Shown here piece by piece: positions 1-8,617 of a DNA stretch of 64,000 nucleotides (the stretch's first letter is position 1; every line of letters starts with the position of its first letter). The translations under genes were made by a program, and so were the position numbers. The stretch is taken from NCBI GenBank assembly GCA_009768925.2, contig VHIT02000002.1:248001-312000 (forward strand), given 5' to 3'. The stretch comes from Cryptosporidium bovis. Its lineage: Eukaryota; Apicomplexa; Conoidasida; Eucoccidiorida; Cryptosporidiidae. Under the pieces are notes generated by a model. That model had not been told where the DNA came from. It ran no database searches and saw nothing but the letters and a program-made list of their open reading frames with translations.

Positions 1-1020
1 AAACAAGTCCATTAGATACAGAAGTCTCCTGAATAAATTAAGTGAAAAAACTATGCTTTTGTTAGTAATGGAATCCAACCAATTGTTCATTGTGTCCTCT
101 AGGAACATAATCTTGGACTTAAATGATAATGGCATGCCGTTGTCTCCGGAATTTCTAGTATAGTTGCTTACAAAATTCTCCAAAACACCCCCTATCTCGC
201 TCTTGAAGTATTTTAGAGTGCTATTAACGCTAGTTAGTTTATATATAATTGAAGAGAAAGAAGGACCCTCAATAAATTCCATGAGTAAAAGATCATTTGC
301 TAACATTTTCCTTTCCGGATTTACAAAGACACTGTAAATCGAAGGATGGAGTCTAACTCTGGCAGAGCCGTAAGTATTGGAAGCAATCCTTGAATAAACT
401 ATAAGCTCATGGTTAAAGTGATATAGAAAATCGCTTGTTCTTCCATCAACTTTCATAACTAATTTAAGGGGAAATTCTCCAACTTTTTTTGATCTAAGGC
501 ATCTCACTCTCAAAGAAGACTTTGTTCCAAGTTCATATACACATCCAGAAAAAAGTTCAAAACCATCTCTAGACCGTAAATCATATACAGAACTATCATC
601 TTTTTCTATTCTTGCAAATATGGTTGACGCTTCCTTTCCTTGAGAAGATATCAGTATATCATTGGTTTCCGGATCTAGGGGGCACTTTATGATTCTGGAA
701 AACTGTCTGCAAATAGATTTTATCCTTATAATACTGCATTCTCTGTAAATTTGACTCAAATTCTTGTATCTTCTAAAGAATATTATAGGTGCGTACCAAA
801 CGTTATTCTGTAGCTGTGGAGTTAAACACTCGCTTAGGTTCCTAATCTGATCCAAAGTCGTTACCCTATTTTTCTCCGGAAAGACCAGATCACTTTTGTC
901 ACCAGAAAGTTCATTCCTATACAGCCCATAAAGTATTTTTCCATCTACATGTCCTGGATGAACACATTCATTTAGAGAAAACTTTGTTAATAGCAATATT
1001 AGGGGCCAAACAACTCTCAT
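1..1020 (-). CDS. Secreted kinase-like protein, 3' part cut by window edge
   Basis: An open frame runs from an ATG at 1018-1020 to the window edge, giving at least 340 residues with no stop. The N-terminus has a hydrophobic stretch (MRVVWPLILLLLTKFSLNEC) that looks like a signal peptide. Residues about 180-340 resemble the N-lobe of a protein kinase: a beta3-like KLVMKV with a candidate ATP lysine, a helix-C-like NHELIVYSR, and a hinge-like LLLMEFIEG. A long spacer follows, then a helix-E-like RRLLYLMDLF at the cut. The catalytic loop and DFG motif would lie outside the window, so activity cannot be judged. About 170 cysteine-containing residues precede the kinase-like part. It could be a secreted pseudokinase or rhoptry-kinase-like protein. 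The kinase assignment is inference from short motifs; the reading frame itself is clear. Confidence 0.6.
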   Translation of the reverse strand, partial: MRVVWPLILLLTKFSLNECVHPGHVDGKILYGLYRNELSGDKSDLVFPEKNRVTTLDQIRNLSECLTPQLQNNVWYAPIIFFRRYKNLSQIYRECSIIRIKSICRQFSRIIKCPLDPETNDILISSQGKEASTIFARIEKDDSSVYDLRSRDGFELFSGCVYELGTKSSLRVRCLRSKKVGEFPLKLVMKVDGRTSDFLYHFNHELIVYSRIASNTYGSARVRLHPSIYSVFVNPERKMLANDLLLMEFIEGPSFSSIIYKLTSVNSTLKYFKSEIGGVLENFVSNYTRNSGDNGMPLSFKSKIMFLEDTMNNWLDSITNKSIVFSLNLFRRLLYLMDLF

Positions 1021-2225
1021 CTTCAGTAGAAACCCAAGTTTTCACCTCCTTTCATCTCCAATATAATCCGAATATCTTGCTTTGTACTATTTAACCCACG
1101 TTTCTAATCTTCCATTACAACCTTTATTTTAATATTAAAACTGTCAATTTTTGTGATCCACAAATTTTACCGCAAAACCAAGACATTACTATTCACCGCC
1201 ACTATAATTTATCTTTTAGCTCCATCTTTAAGATTCTCGTTTTACGCTTTTTCATAGTTTTTTCCTCATATTATTATTTTACCCTAAATAACTTTTAAGC
1301 ACTCATTCCATTGTCTCAATTTCATCTGTTACTTTTCCACGCCATCATCTCGATCTTCTTGTTTCTTTTTGTCTGGATAACAAGATTTCCACATTCAGGG
1401 GACACATGCACTGTTTGCCCACACTACCTTACCGCAACACTCAAATTATTATAACAGTTACCTTGTGATCCATTTCCATCATTTCCCCGTGTCATTCAAG
1501 TTTTAGCTTTGGTTGGAAACTCAGTACCCGTTTTAAGATCAACAAAGTCCGAAAACGAGCGAATTAATGCCGGGAAAGTAGTGCAAATACCCGAATCGAA
1601 ATGCAGGTACCTTGAGTGTTTTATTCCGTCTCATATTAACTGACACATAGAATATATGAATCAAGGAAATAAGTTTGACCAAAAAGTTTTATAATCCAGT
1701 AAAATATTAATTTTTGTCACATTTTTTTAATTTTTATCCTCTCAAGGGACAAAAAGATTACGTACTGTACACATAAAATAAAAAAGAATATATATTTTAA
1801 TATCACCGGTACTTGTAATTTTAGTTAATAAATTGAAATAAAATAAAAATAAAGTTTTAATTAGAAATTTTAAGTATAGAAGGGAGATATGTTTAGATTG
1901 AGAAAGTCAAGGGAAGAGTTGATCTATAAGATCACATTTGTACTGAACATACTAATTTTTTGGGTGTTCTCAAGTTCATTTGGTAGGTTAACTTGCAAAA
2001 TTACTACTTTGCATTTGCTTTTAGAGATTATTACGCTAATTTGTTCGGAAGATTGCAATTTAAACCTTAATTTTTGTGTTTAGATTGCGACAGAGTTGAT
2101 GATCTCTATTTGCGAAGTTATTGTTTAATACATTAATTTGACTTTTTTTATGTGATAAAGCAATTTCTTTGGGACTAACGAGTTTGTTTTTAGTTATATC
2201 TTACTTTGGAAACAAACACTTTTTT
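1021..2225. other. Divergent intergenic region
   Basis: This lies between the minus-strand kinase-like gene and the plus-strand GalNAc-transferase. It is AT-rich with pyrimidine runs. A short open frame at 1889-2083 could be a first coding exon of the transferase, joined by a GTAGGT donor at 1983 and an AG acceptor at 2159-2160. No RNA gene was recognised. Confidence 0.4.
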
Positions 2226-3995
2226 ATGCTTTACAAAAGGCACAATGAAGATTTACCAGAGTCCATTAAAACAAATCCGGTTTTGAGGCTTTTATACAAA
2301 CTATTGTCGAACAAACTTGTTGTTAACTTATTAATTTGTTTGTTATACTTGGTTTTTTTCTTCTTATTTAGATATAATTTAGTAGAAGGCAATATCCAGG
2401 TAATATATAGAGGGACGTTTGATGATTTAGCTCCAATATTGGCAAAGTCGTCACGGGAATTAATAGATTCCGGCAAAGGTAGATTTGAAAACGCTAAAAG
2501 AGAGGGATTTGATGGAATCAGCCTCGTTATACCAATTAGAGACGAGGATGAATTTATAAGCAAAACTATAACATTTACCTTATCACTTCCAAACAAAGAC
2601 CTTTTAAAAGAAATAATTATTGTAGATGATTGTTCAAAGAGAGAGGTAAATCATTTATTAGAAAAAGATCTTCCAAGTTATTACTATAGGTATATTAAGG
2701 TTATCAGACTGGACAGGTGCGAAGGTTTAATTAGGAGCAGAATCTTAGGTGCGGATGCCTCATCTTCCAGTGTTATAGTATTTATGGATGGTCACTGCAG
2801 ACCAAAGGACGGTTGGATTCAGCCTTTAATAGACAAACTTAAAAGCAAGCCAAAAGCCATAGTTTGTCCTATGATAGAAGATATAGACAGATATACATGG
2901 AAAGATATAGGAACATTTGGACTTAAAATGATGTTTGACTGGAATTTTGAATTTAATTGGTACGAGGATTTTACCGAGACTGTTCCCATAGCTTCTGGAG
3001 GATTATACGCCATTACAAGGGAATGGTGGGATGAGTCAGGAAAATACGACCCTGGTATGTTAGAATGGGGTGGTGAGAACATAGAACAATCCATTAGAAT
3101 CTGGCGTTGTGGAGGGGAAATAGTTTCAGAGAAGAAAAGTCGTGTTGGACATATATTTAAAAGAGACCCAAAACCGAACCCAGAAAACAAACTTGTCCTA
3201 CAAGTTCAGAGAAACCAAAAGAGAGCGGCTCTTGTTTGGCTGGATAGGAAGAGATACAAATACTTTGAGACAATTCACGATGTAGTACAAAGATTAAATG
3301 AAACAGAAAGTGGAGTTTCTTTGAAAGAGAGAGAGGAAATTAAAGACAGGCTTAATTGCAAACCGTTTTCTTGGTATATTGAAAAGTTTAGAGCCTCTTT
3401 TGACAGAGAAGGCCTGCTTTTGGACAATTTTAGACACCTTAAACACAGATCTTCTGGACTTTGTCTAACAGCTTCTCACAACGAGGTTGTAACCGGCACG
3501 AACGACAGGGCTGTAGTATTCAAAGAGTGCGATAAGAATGATGATACTCAAAGGTGGGCCGTTATATTTGGCAGAAGACTTATTTTGAATGGCATGAAGA
3601 AGTTCGGATGTCTAACCAGAGGTCCTAGGAATGTCGTTGACACCTCTATTTTGAGAGTAGTTCCTTGTGAATTTAAGGCCACCCTTGAGGGTGGGAATGA
3701 CGGACAGTTCTGGAAAATAGATATCCACGATAATCTTCTTTTTGACGATTCGTTTTCCGACGCAACTCCAGATGAATTCTCCAAATTAAGGAATTCATTT
3801 AGAATATTCAATTCAGGAAAATATGTCCCTCCAAGTCCTGACGGAAACGATGGAGTTCCCATAGATGGAAATGAAGCCTTCAAATCATCCAGTAGATGTA
3901 TAACTAATCTCAATGACAAAGCCGTAATGAGATGGTGTCCTGAAGAGGACGACGAAACATTTAAATTTGATCCTATTAAATTTAAAAACTTTTAA
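2226..3995 (+). CDS. Polypeptide N-acetylgalactosaminyltransferase with ricin domain
   Basis: Type II Golgi enzyme predicted to transfer GalNAc from UDP-GalNAc to Ser/Thr, starting mucin-type O-glycans. The first in-frame ATG, at 2226, gives 589 residues. A membrane anchor lies at about 31-50, followed by a stem. The GT27/GT-A domain shows IIIVDDCS, a DxH-type metal motif in FMDGHCRP (near residue 185), the Gal/GalNAc-T motif WGGENIEQSIRIW (near 280) and VGHIFK. From about residue 400 a ricin-type lectin domain follows (SGLCLTA, QRWAVIF). The order and length fit the family. Family knowledge: these enzymes glycosylate Cryptosporidium surface mucins. The frame is open upstream back to a stop at 2139, so a spliced upstream exon is possible. 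Confidence 0.93.
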   Translation: MLYKRHNEDLPESIKTNPVLRLLYKLLSNKLVVNLLICLLYLVFFFLFRYNLVEGNIQVIYRGTFDDLAPILAKSSRELIDSGKGRFENAKREGFDGISLVIPIRDEDEFISKTITFTLSLPNKDLLKEIIIVDDCSKREVNHLLEKDLPSYYYRYIKVIRLDRCEGLIRSRILGADASSSSVIVFMDGHCRPKDGWIQPLIDKLKSKPKAIVCPMIEDIDRYTWKDIGTFGLKMMFDWNFEFNWYEDFTETVPIASGGLYAITREWWDESGKYDPGMLEWGGENIEQSIRIWRCGGEIVSEKKSRVGHIFKRDPKPNPENKLVLQVQRNQKRAALVWLDRKRYKYFETIHDVVQRLNETESGVSLKEREEIKDRLNCKPFSWYIEKFRASFDREGLLLDNFRHLKHRSSGLCLTASHNEVVTGTNDRAVVFKECDKNDDTQRWAVIFGRRLILNGMKKFGCLTRGPRNVVDTSILRVVPCEFKATLEGGNDGQFWKIDIHDNLLFDDSFSDATPDEFSKLRNSFRIFNSGKYVPPSPDGNDGVPIDGNEAFKSSSRCITNLNDKAVMRWCPEEDDETFKFDPIKFKNF

Positions 3996-4152
3996 TTCAA
4001 GTATAGAATAAGACATTGTAATTTATACATGAAACGCAGACATGTCAAGAACAACACTACCATGTTTAATTTGTTACAGTCAAAATAAGTCAAACAACTA
4101 GTTTATATTGAGTAATTGGTCATTGACGGTAAACATCTACCATCTAATGATT

Positions 4153-5646
4153 TCAGAAAGTAAAGAATTTGAAGAGACTACTTCCGTTCGTATAGTAGTT
4201 ATTCACGCACTTTGAACACGAAAAAATTGCTGGAAGTGGATTCAAATCGCAGTATCCCAAGAGCTCAATGTAACTTTCTCCTATACAACTTCCATATTTC
4301 TCCATCCGTCTGCTTCCTTTTTCATTTAGTTTTACGTGACTACTATGTTTTCGTGTGAAAAAAGGATGTTTCAAGGCCTCTCCCGGTTTGATCCTATACT
4401 TGTAGTCCAATGTTAGCATTCTGGATAGAAGATCAAGAGCCTCAAAGGTGATTAAATCTATGTTTTCCCGATTTACCAGAAAATAAAATGTTCTTGGATC
4501 CGTATACCAAGGCTTTGTTGTGTTGTATATTTTTCTAGTCCTCATCAAATTTTCCATTATGTCCTCGGGTATTGTTCCGCTATATTTTTTTGATATTGAT
4601 AAAATATTATCGCCTCCCAACAAGGAACCTATTTTCACAATCTGGTCTTCATTGTCCCACCCTGGGAACAATACATCCGGATGAGGAGAGTCCTCTGAAT
4701 AAACTCCCACAAAATTTTTTGGGTATATTCTAAACATCCTAGAAAAATAATTGCTCTCAAAAGTACCCAACCTAAATATCATTTGCGAAAATAAACATCC
4801 AATAGACCATGTATCTAGAGTATAGTCATAGTTTCTCAGCCCTAGCAACAATTCAGGAGCTTTATAGTACTTTGAAGCCACTCTTGGACTGTAGTCCCCT
4901 CCTTCTACATAATATTCAGCAAGACCCCAATCAATTATTTTCAACTCTTTTTTCTTTTCGTTTATAATTATATTCTGAGGTTTTATGTCTCTGTGAAATA
5001 TTCCAAGTGAATTAGCGTATTTAATTCCCTCTATAAGTTGTCTCATGTAATTCTGAACGTCTACATACTTTAATCTAGGCAAAAGAGAATAAAATTGCTC
5101 ATTTCTTATATACTCCATTACCAAAGCAAAACTTTCTTCTCCTTTGGTTTTCGATCTAATGTAAGTATTCTTATATGATATTACATCCAAAAGCTTGATT
5201 ATGGAGTTCTTACCCTCTATATCAGTGCTATTCTTACTGTTGTGATCATTTAACTGACTAAGTATAGTCACTTCTCTCGCAATTTTCCACTCATTTATGT
5301 TTTTTAATTCTTTTATTGCAACTGGTACTCCATCCAACAAAGAAATTTCCTGATCCGGTATGCCTTCTTCAGTTGGATCTATGAGAATTGTGCCTTTTTT
5401 TCCCCCAAAGTATTCAATTGGACAATAGTTAACTCTCCATGAAAGATACACATTCGAGTATTTGCCACTGCCTACACTTTCTCCCTTTATATAACAATTA
5501 TTGCTGTTGAAACTGGATATTATCTCTTGCAAAGAGGAGTAAGGATTATTGTCGTTTTCCCTGTTAATCCTTAGTTTTGCTGCAAAAATCTTATAAAGTA
5601 GAGAAGCAACACAAATTAAAATTAATAACTTAAACGTTATTTTCAT
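4153..5646 (-). CDS. Signal-peptide-bearing CK2-alpha-like protein kinase
   Basis: A Ser/Thr kinase of about 497 residues, closest in motifs to casein kinase 2 alpha. It has a glycine loop GSGKYSNVYL, the ATP lysine in VAIKELKN, a catalytic loop HRDIKPQN, the CK2-typical DWG in place of DFG, and KYYKAPELLLG. All catalytic residues are present. Unlike cytosolic CK2-alpha it begins with a hydrophobic N-terminus (ITFKLLILICVASLLYKIF) that looks like a signal peptide or anchor. The start is the ATG at 5644-5646; an upstream TTG is unlikely to be used. The C-terminal tail has several cysteines (CIGESY, CSKCVN), which suits a secretory-pathway protein. It is therefore predicted to act in the lumen or outside the cell. 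The substrate is unknown. Confidence 0.88.
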   Translation of the reverse strand: MKITFKLLILICVASLLYKIFAAKLRINRENDNNPYSSLQEIISSFNSNNCYIKGESVGSGKYSNVYLSWRVNYCPIEYFGGKKGTILIDPTEEGIPDQEISLLDGVPVAIKELKNINEWKIAREVTILSQLNDHNSKNSTDIEGKNSIIKLLDVISYKNTYIRSKTKGEESFALVMEYIRNEQFYSLLPRLKYVDVQNYMRQLIEGIKYANSLGIFHRDIKPQNIIINEKKKELKIIDWGLAEYYVEGGDYSPRVASKYYKAPELLLGLRNYDYTLDTWSIGCLFSQMIFRLGTFESNYFSRMFRIYPKNFVGVYSEDSPHPDVLFPGWDNEDQIVKIGSLLGGDNILSISKKYSGTIPEDIMENLMRTRKIYNTTKPWYTDPRTFYFLVNRENIDLITFEALDLLSRMLTLDYKYRIKPGEALKHPFFTRKHSSHVKLNEKGSRRMEKYGSCIGESYIELLGYCDLNPLPAIFSCSKCVNNYYTNGSSLFKFFTF

Positions 5647-5841
5647 GGTATCATGCTTCAATCCTCCCTTGTGTAGTCATTCATTATTATTATTACCTTC
5701 TCACTGCCACTAGAATACCGCAAAAAATGCTACTATCAACTTACTATATACTGCAAAAGCAAGTGTAATTTATTTTTTATCTCCAAGTCCCAAATGTCTG
5801 ATTGTTTCTATATCTTATAGTTTCAATTCTTTTTAACGGTA

Positions 5842-7932
5842 TCATTGTAGCACGCTCTTGTGCCGGCCACCCGTAACCGCCTTAATGCATGTGCACATAC
5901 ACAAAAATGTACGTGATGCTTTTTTTTTATTTACAGCTTGAGCAGTGTGGTATTCTTTATTTGTATAACTTTTTGTTTCATATCTAGCACATGTATTTTC
6001 CGACACGGACTTACCATTTTCACCTTTGTTTTTTGGATGTTCTCCTTTTCTTTCACCAATTGTAATCATTTGTTTTTCTCCACTATTTTTGTTTGTGATC
6101 TTTTCAAGGGAATGGAGTTTAACAGAGTTTTCGAGAAATGAAGAAGAAACAATGCATTCTTGGATGTATTTTGCGGATATTCTCCTTTCAAGGATGTGGT
6201 TTGGAGAGAAATAAGTCTGAGATCCAGAAATTCCGTTGGAAATACTGTTATTCTTAATATCTGTATTATCACTGTTATCATTATTGATGTTGTTATATGT
6301 TGAAATGACGCTTTCTTCATTATTCAAAGATGAAATACCAAATTGTATTTTGGTTTCCTTGCTCTTTTTATCGACATTAAATGATTCCTTCCCTTTATTA
6401 TTCCTATCCTCGTTGCTCTTACTGCTTTTTCTGCTGAAGTATCTGCTAAGCGAAATACTCTTTTTGTTTCTTATATTTGAAATATTACTGGACAAAATCT
6501 TATTCTTGTCTGAAAATATGTCGTTTAAGTACCCAAATATTTCCTCTATATAAGGACTTCCAACTATATTGTGGTATTGTGTTATTCTCTTTCCTGATAA
6601 GATGTTTCTGAACTCTTCCAGATTTGCTGGTTGAGCAAAATGCTTGTTTTGCAAAAAAGGATGCTTCAAAAGGCTGGTTGAATTTGCTCTTTTTAAAGGA
6701 TCTACTTGCAAACAAGAATCAACAAAATTCCAAAATTCTTGGGAAAAAAGTTTTTTTATATCTTCCCTTATATTTTTGTGTGGAGGTGGTGATTTTAATA
6801 TATGCGCTAAAAGATCATCCAGTCTGCTAAATTTTGGCCAGGGAATCCTTCCAAATGCCAGTTCCAATACAGTTATACCTAAAGACCATATATCAGCGCT
6901 ATAAGTATAGTTTAATCCCAAAATTACCTCGGGTGCCATCCAAAATGGGCTTCCAAGCATCTCCTTTCCATTGTCATTGAAATCGTACAATATACCGTTC
7001 TGTATTCTTTCTTCTCTTCCATCCAGATATACTTTTCTAGACACACCAAAATCGGCCAACTTTGCCTCGCATTTGTCTGAAATCAAAATATTCGCACTCT
7101 TTATGTCATTATGCATAATATATTCACTTTCATTTCCATAGTGAAGCCTTTTTAAGGCCTTTATCACATCAATCATCACCAATGCTATTAACTCCTCCGG
7201 AAAAGATCCATATTTGTTGTAAATCCCGTATAAAGATCCTCCTTTACAGTACTCCATAATTATAAATAAATATGAACCTGATGTAAATGTGACATAATAC
7301 CTAAGTATTTTATCACAGTCTTGCAATTCGGACATGATCTTTATTTCACTTCGGGCGAATACAATAGGGTCCTCCTCAATCAGAGAATCGTTCTCTTCCA
7401 AATCCATTATTTTAATTGCAACCAAATTATTTGGCTGTCTCTTATTTCTCTCATTTTCGCCTATTTCTATAAGCTTCCTAATGTGGAATTCAGATACCTT
7501 AGCTTTTATTGAACTTTTTTTCCTGCTATTTAATAGTTCTGTTTTTGCTTCTGCCTCTATGTTTGAATCCAAGTCATCACCACTTCTTACTACCGTTGAA
7601 TTAGCCAAAACCACTATTCCATACGATCCAACTCCAAGATGTTTAAGAATGCCAAATCTAAATATAAGATTTTTTCCTCTAGAATCAGTTATACTATGTA
7701 AGCTCTCACCTTTATCGCCGCTTTCTGTCTTTTTCCCTCCATCTGAATACCTCTCGCAGGATGAATTATTAAATATCTCAATGCTGTTGCCTATTTTAAA
7801 TGTCTCTGTAAGTTTCCGTCTTCTAGAAGCAAACAAAGCGTTTTCATCATGCTCGGACACTTTTCGTGGAGAAGCGGGTAAAATCCTTCCTGTTTTTAGT
7901 GAATCCTCTCCTTTGTTCTCTTTGTTCTCCAT
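5842..7932 (-). CDS. STE20/germinal-centre-type protein kinase
   Basis: A kinase of about 696 residues with an N-terminal extension of about 90 residues, a catalytic domain, and a C-terminal half rich in Asn, Ser and Lys. The glycine loop is GVGSYGIVVL, the ATP lysine is in VAIKIMD, and DFG is present. GSPFWMAPEV is the STE20-group signature. An insert of about 70 residues separates the glycine loop from the ATP lysine. The catalytic loop reads MHNDIKSANIL, so the Arg of HRD is replaced by Asn. The Asp is kept, so activity is likely but without RD-type control. The ATG at 7930-7932 is used; the TTG further upstream is unlikely. By family it would act in MAPK-like or polarity and cytoskeletal signalling, but no partner is evident here. 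Confidence 0.9.
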   Translation of the reverse strand: MENKENKGEDSLKTGRILPASPRKVSEHDENALFASRRRKLTETFKIGNSIEIFNNSSCERYSDGGKKTESGDKGESLHSITDSRGKNLIFRFGILKHLGVGSYGIVVLANSTVVRSGDDLDSNIEAEAKTELLNSRKKSSIKAKVSEFHIRKLIEIGENERNKRQPNNLVAIKIMDLEENDSLIEEDPIVFARSEIKIMSELQDCDKILRYYVTFTSGSYLFIIMEYCKGGSLYGIYNKYGSFPEELIALVMIDVIKALKRLHYGNESEYIMHNDIKSANILISDKCEAKLADFGVSRKVYLDGREERIQNGILYDFNDNGKEMLGSPFWMAPEVILGLNYTYSADIWSLGITVLELAFGRIPWPKFSRLDDLLAHILKSPPPHKNIREDIKKLFSQEFWNFVDSCLQVDPLKRANSTSLLKHPFLQNKHFAQPANLEEFRNILSGKRITQYHNIVGSPYIEEIFGYLNDIFSDKNKILSSNISNIRNKKSISLSRYFSRKSSKSNEDRNNKGKESFNVDKKSKETKIQFGISSLNNEESVISTYNNINNDNSDNTDIKNNSISNGISGSQTYFSPNHILERRISAKYIQECIVSSSFLENSVKLHSLEKITNKNSGEKQMITIGERKGEHPKNKGENGKSVSENTCARYETKSYTNKEYHTAQAVNKKKASRTFLCMCTCIKAVTGGRHKSVLQ

Positions 7933-8617
7933 ATTTCCACACAAATTTTATACCTTCTATTTACTTACGCATTACTCCCTAATATCACGACCAGATATTC
8001 GGTTAAACTATTATTTGTGTCAGTAACTCAAAAGCAAAATAGAACTCTAACCTTTATGCTTCACTACACGTCTTCACAAGTACATTTAGTACTTTTTTTT
8101 CCTGTTTCTAAGGTCAATTCGTAACTTTAACAGCTTTTGTGTGCTTCCCGCCAAAACACACCAACAAAACAGTCGGAAAGGAATGTAAAATTTAGGGAAG
8201 AAAAAACTATCTTTAGAATTAGTTAAATCATCCTTAAGAGAAATAGCTATGATTATTTAGTATTAGTTATCTAGTTTCTAAGTTTGCGCTTTAAAAGAAA
8301 GCTTATTCACTCTCAAATGTCATTCAACCTTAATGCGGATATATAAGTAACAATGAAAGATTCATTGTTCACCAGCTATTGATATGAATGACTTAAGAGA
8401 TTGTGGGATGGTAACTATTAATAATTATAATAGAATAGTTGGAATATTCTGTGCTATAACAATAATTTTGTCCGTAATACTCATCATAATTAAGTGTTTT
8501 CTTTAAAAGGACTTCCTCAATTTACCCTCTTGAGTTATAAGTTGATCAAATAGATCTAGTCATTTAAATTTCTCTTGTATCTAAAACTTGAAAATTGAAA
8601 GCATTTAATATCGATAA
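7933..8617. other. Intergenic region with one small frame
   Basis: Separates the STE20 kinase start from the end of the large secreted protein, both on the minus strand. It should hold the kinase promoter and the secreted gene's terminator. The only coding candidate is the small plus-strand frame at 8384-8506, listed separately. Confidence 0.4.
8384..8506 (+). CDS. Possible 40-residue tail-anchored membrane peptide
   Basis: An ATG at 8384 opens a 40-codon frame ending in TAA at 8504-8506. The predicted peptide has a polar N-terminus (MNDLRDCGMV) and a strongly hydrophobic C-terminal segment (IVGIFCAITIILSVILIII), like a tail-anchored microprotein. It is intergenic, on the opposite strand to both neighbours. 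A nine-codon frame lies just upstream. No family match is recognised. Short hydrophobic frames arise by chance in AT-rich DNA, so this is weak. Confidence 0.25.
   Translation: MNDLRDCGMVTINNYNRIVGIFCAITIILSVILIIIKCFL

Noticed and set aside
6236-6553. Leucine-rich plus-strand frame that looks like a membrane protein
   Set aside because: Antisense of the Asn/Lys/Ser-rich tail of the STE20 kinase; an artefact of composition.
7334-8026. A 230-codon plus-strand frame opposite the STE20 kinase start
   Set aside because: It mirrors the kinase coding sequence, is rich in Ser and Leu as antisense frames are, and has no recognisable motif.
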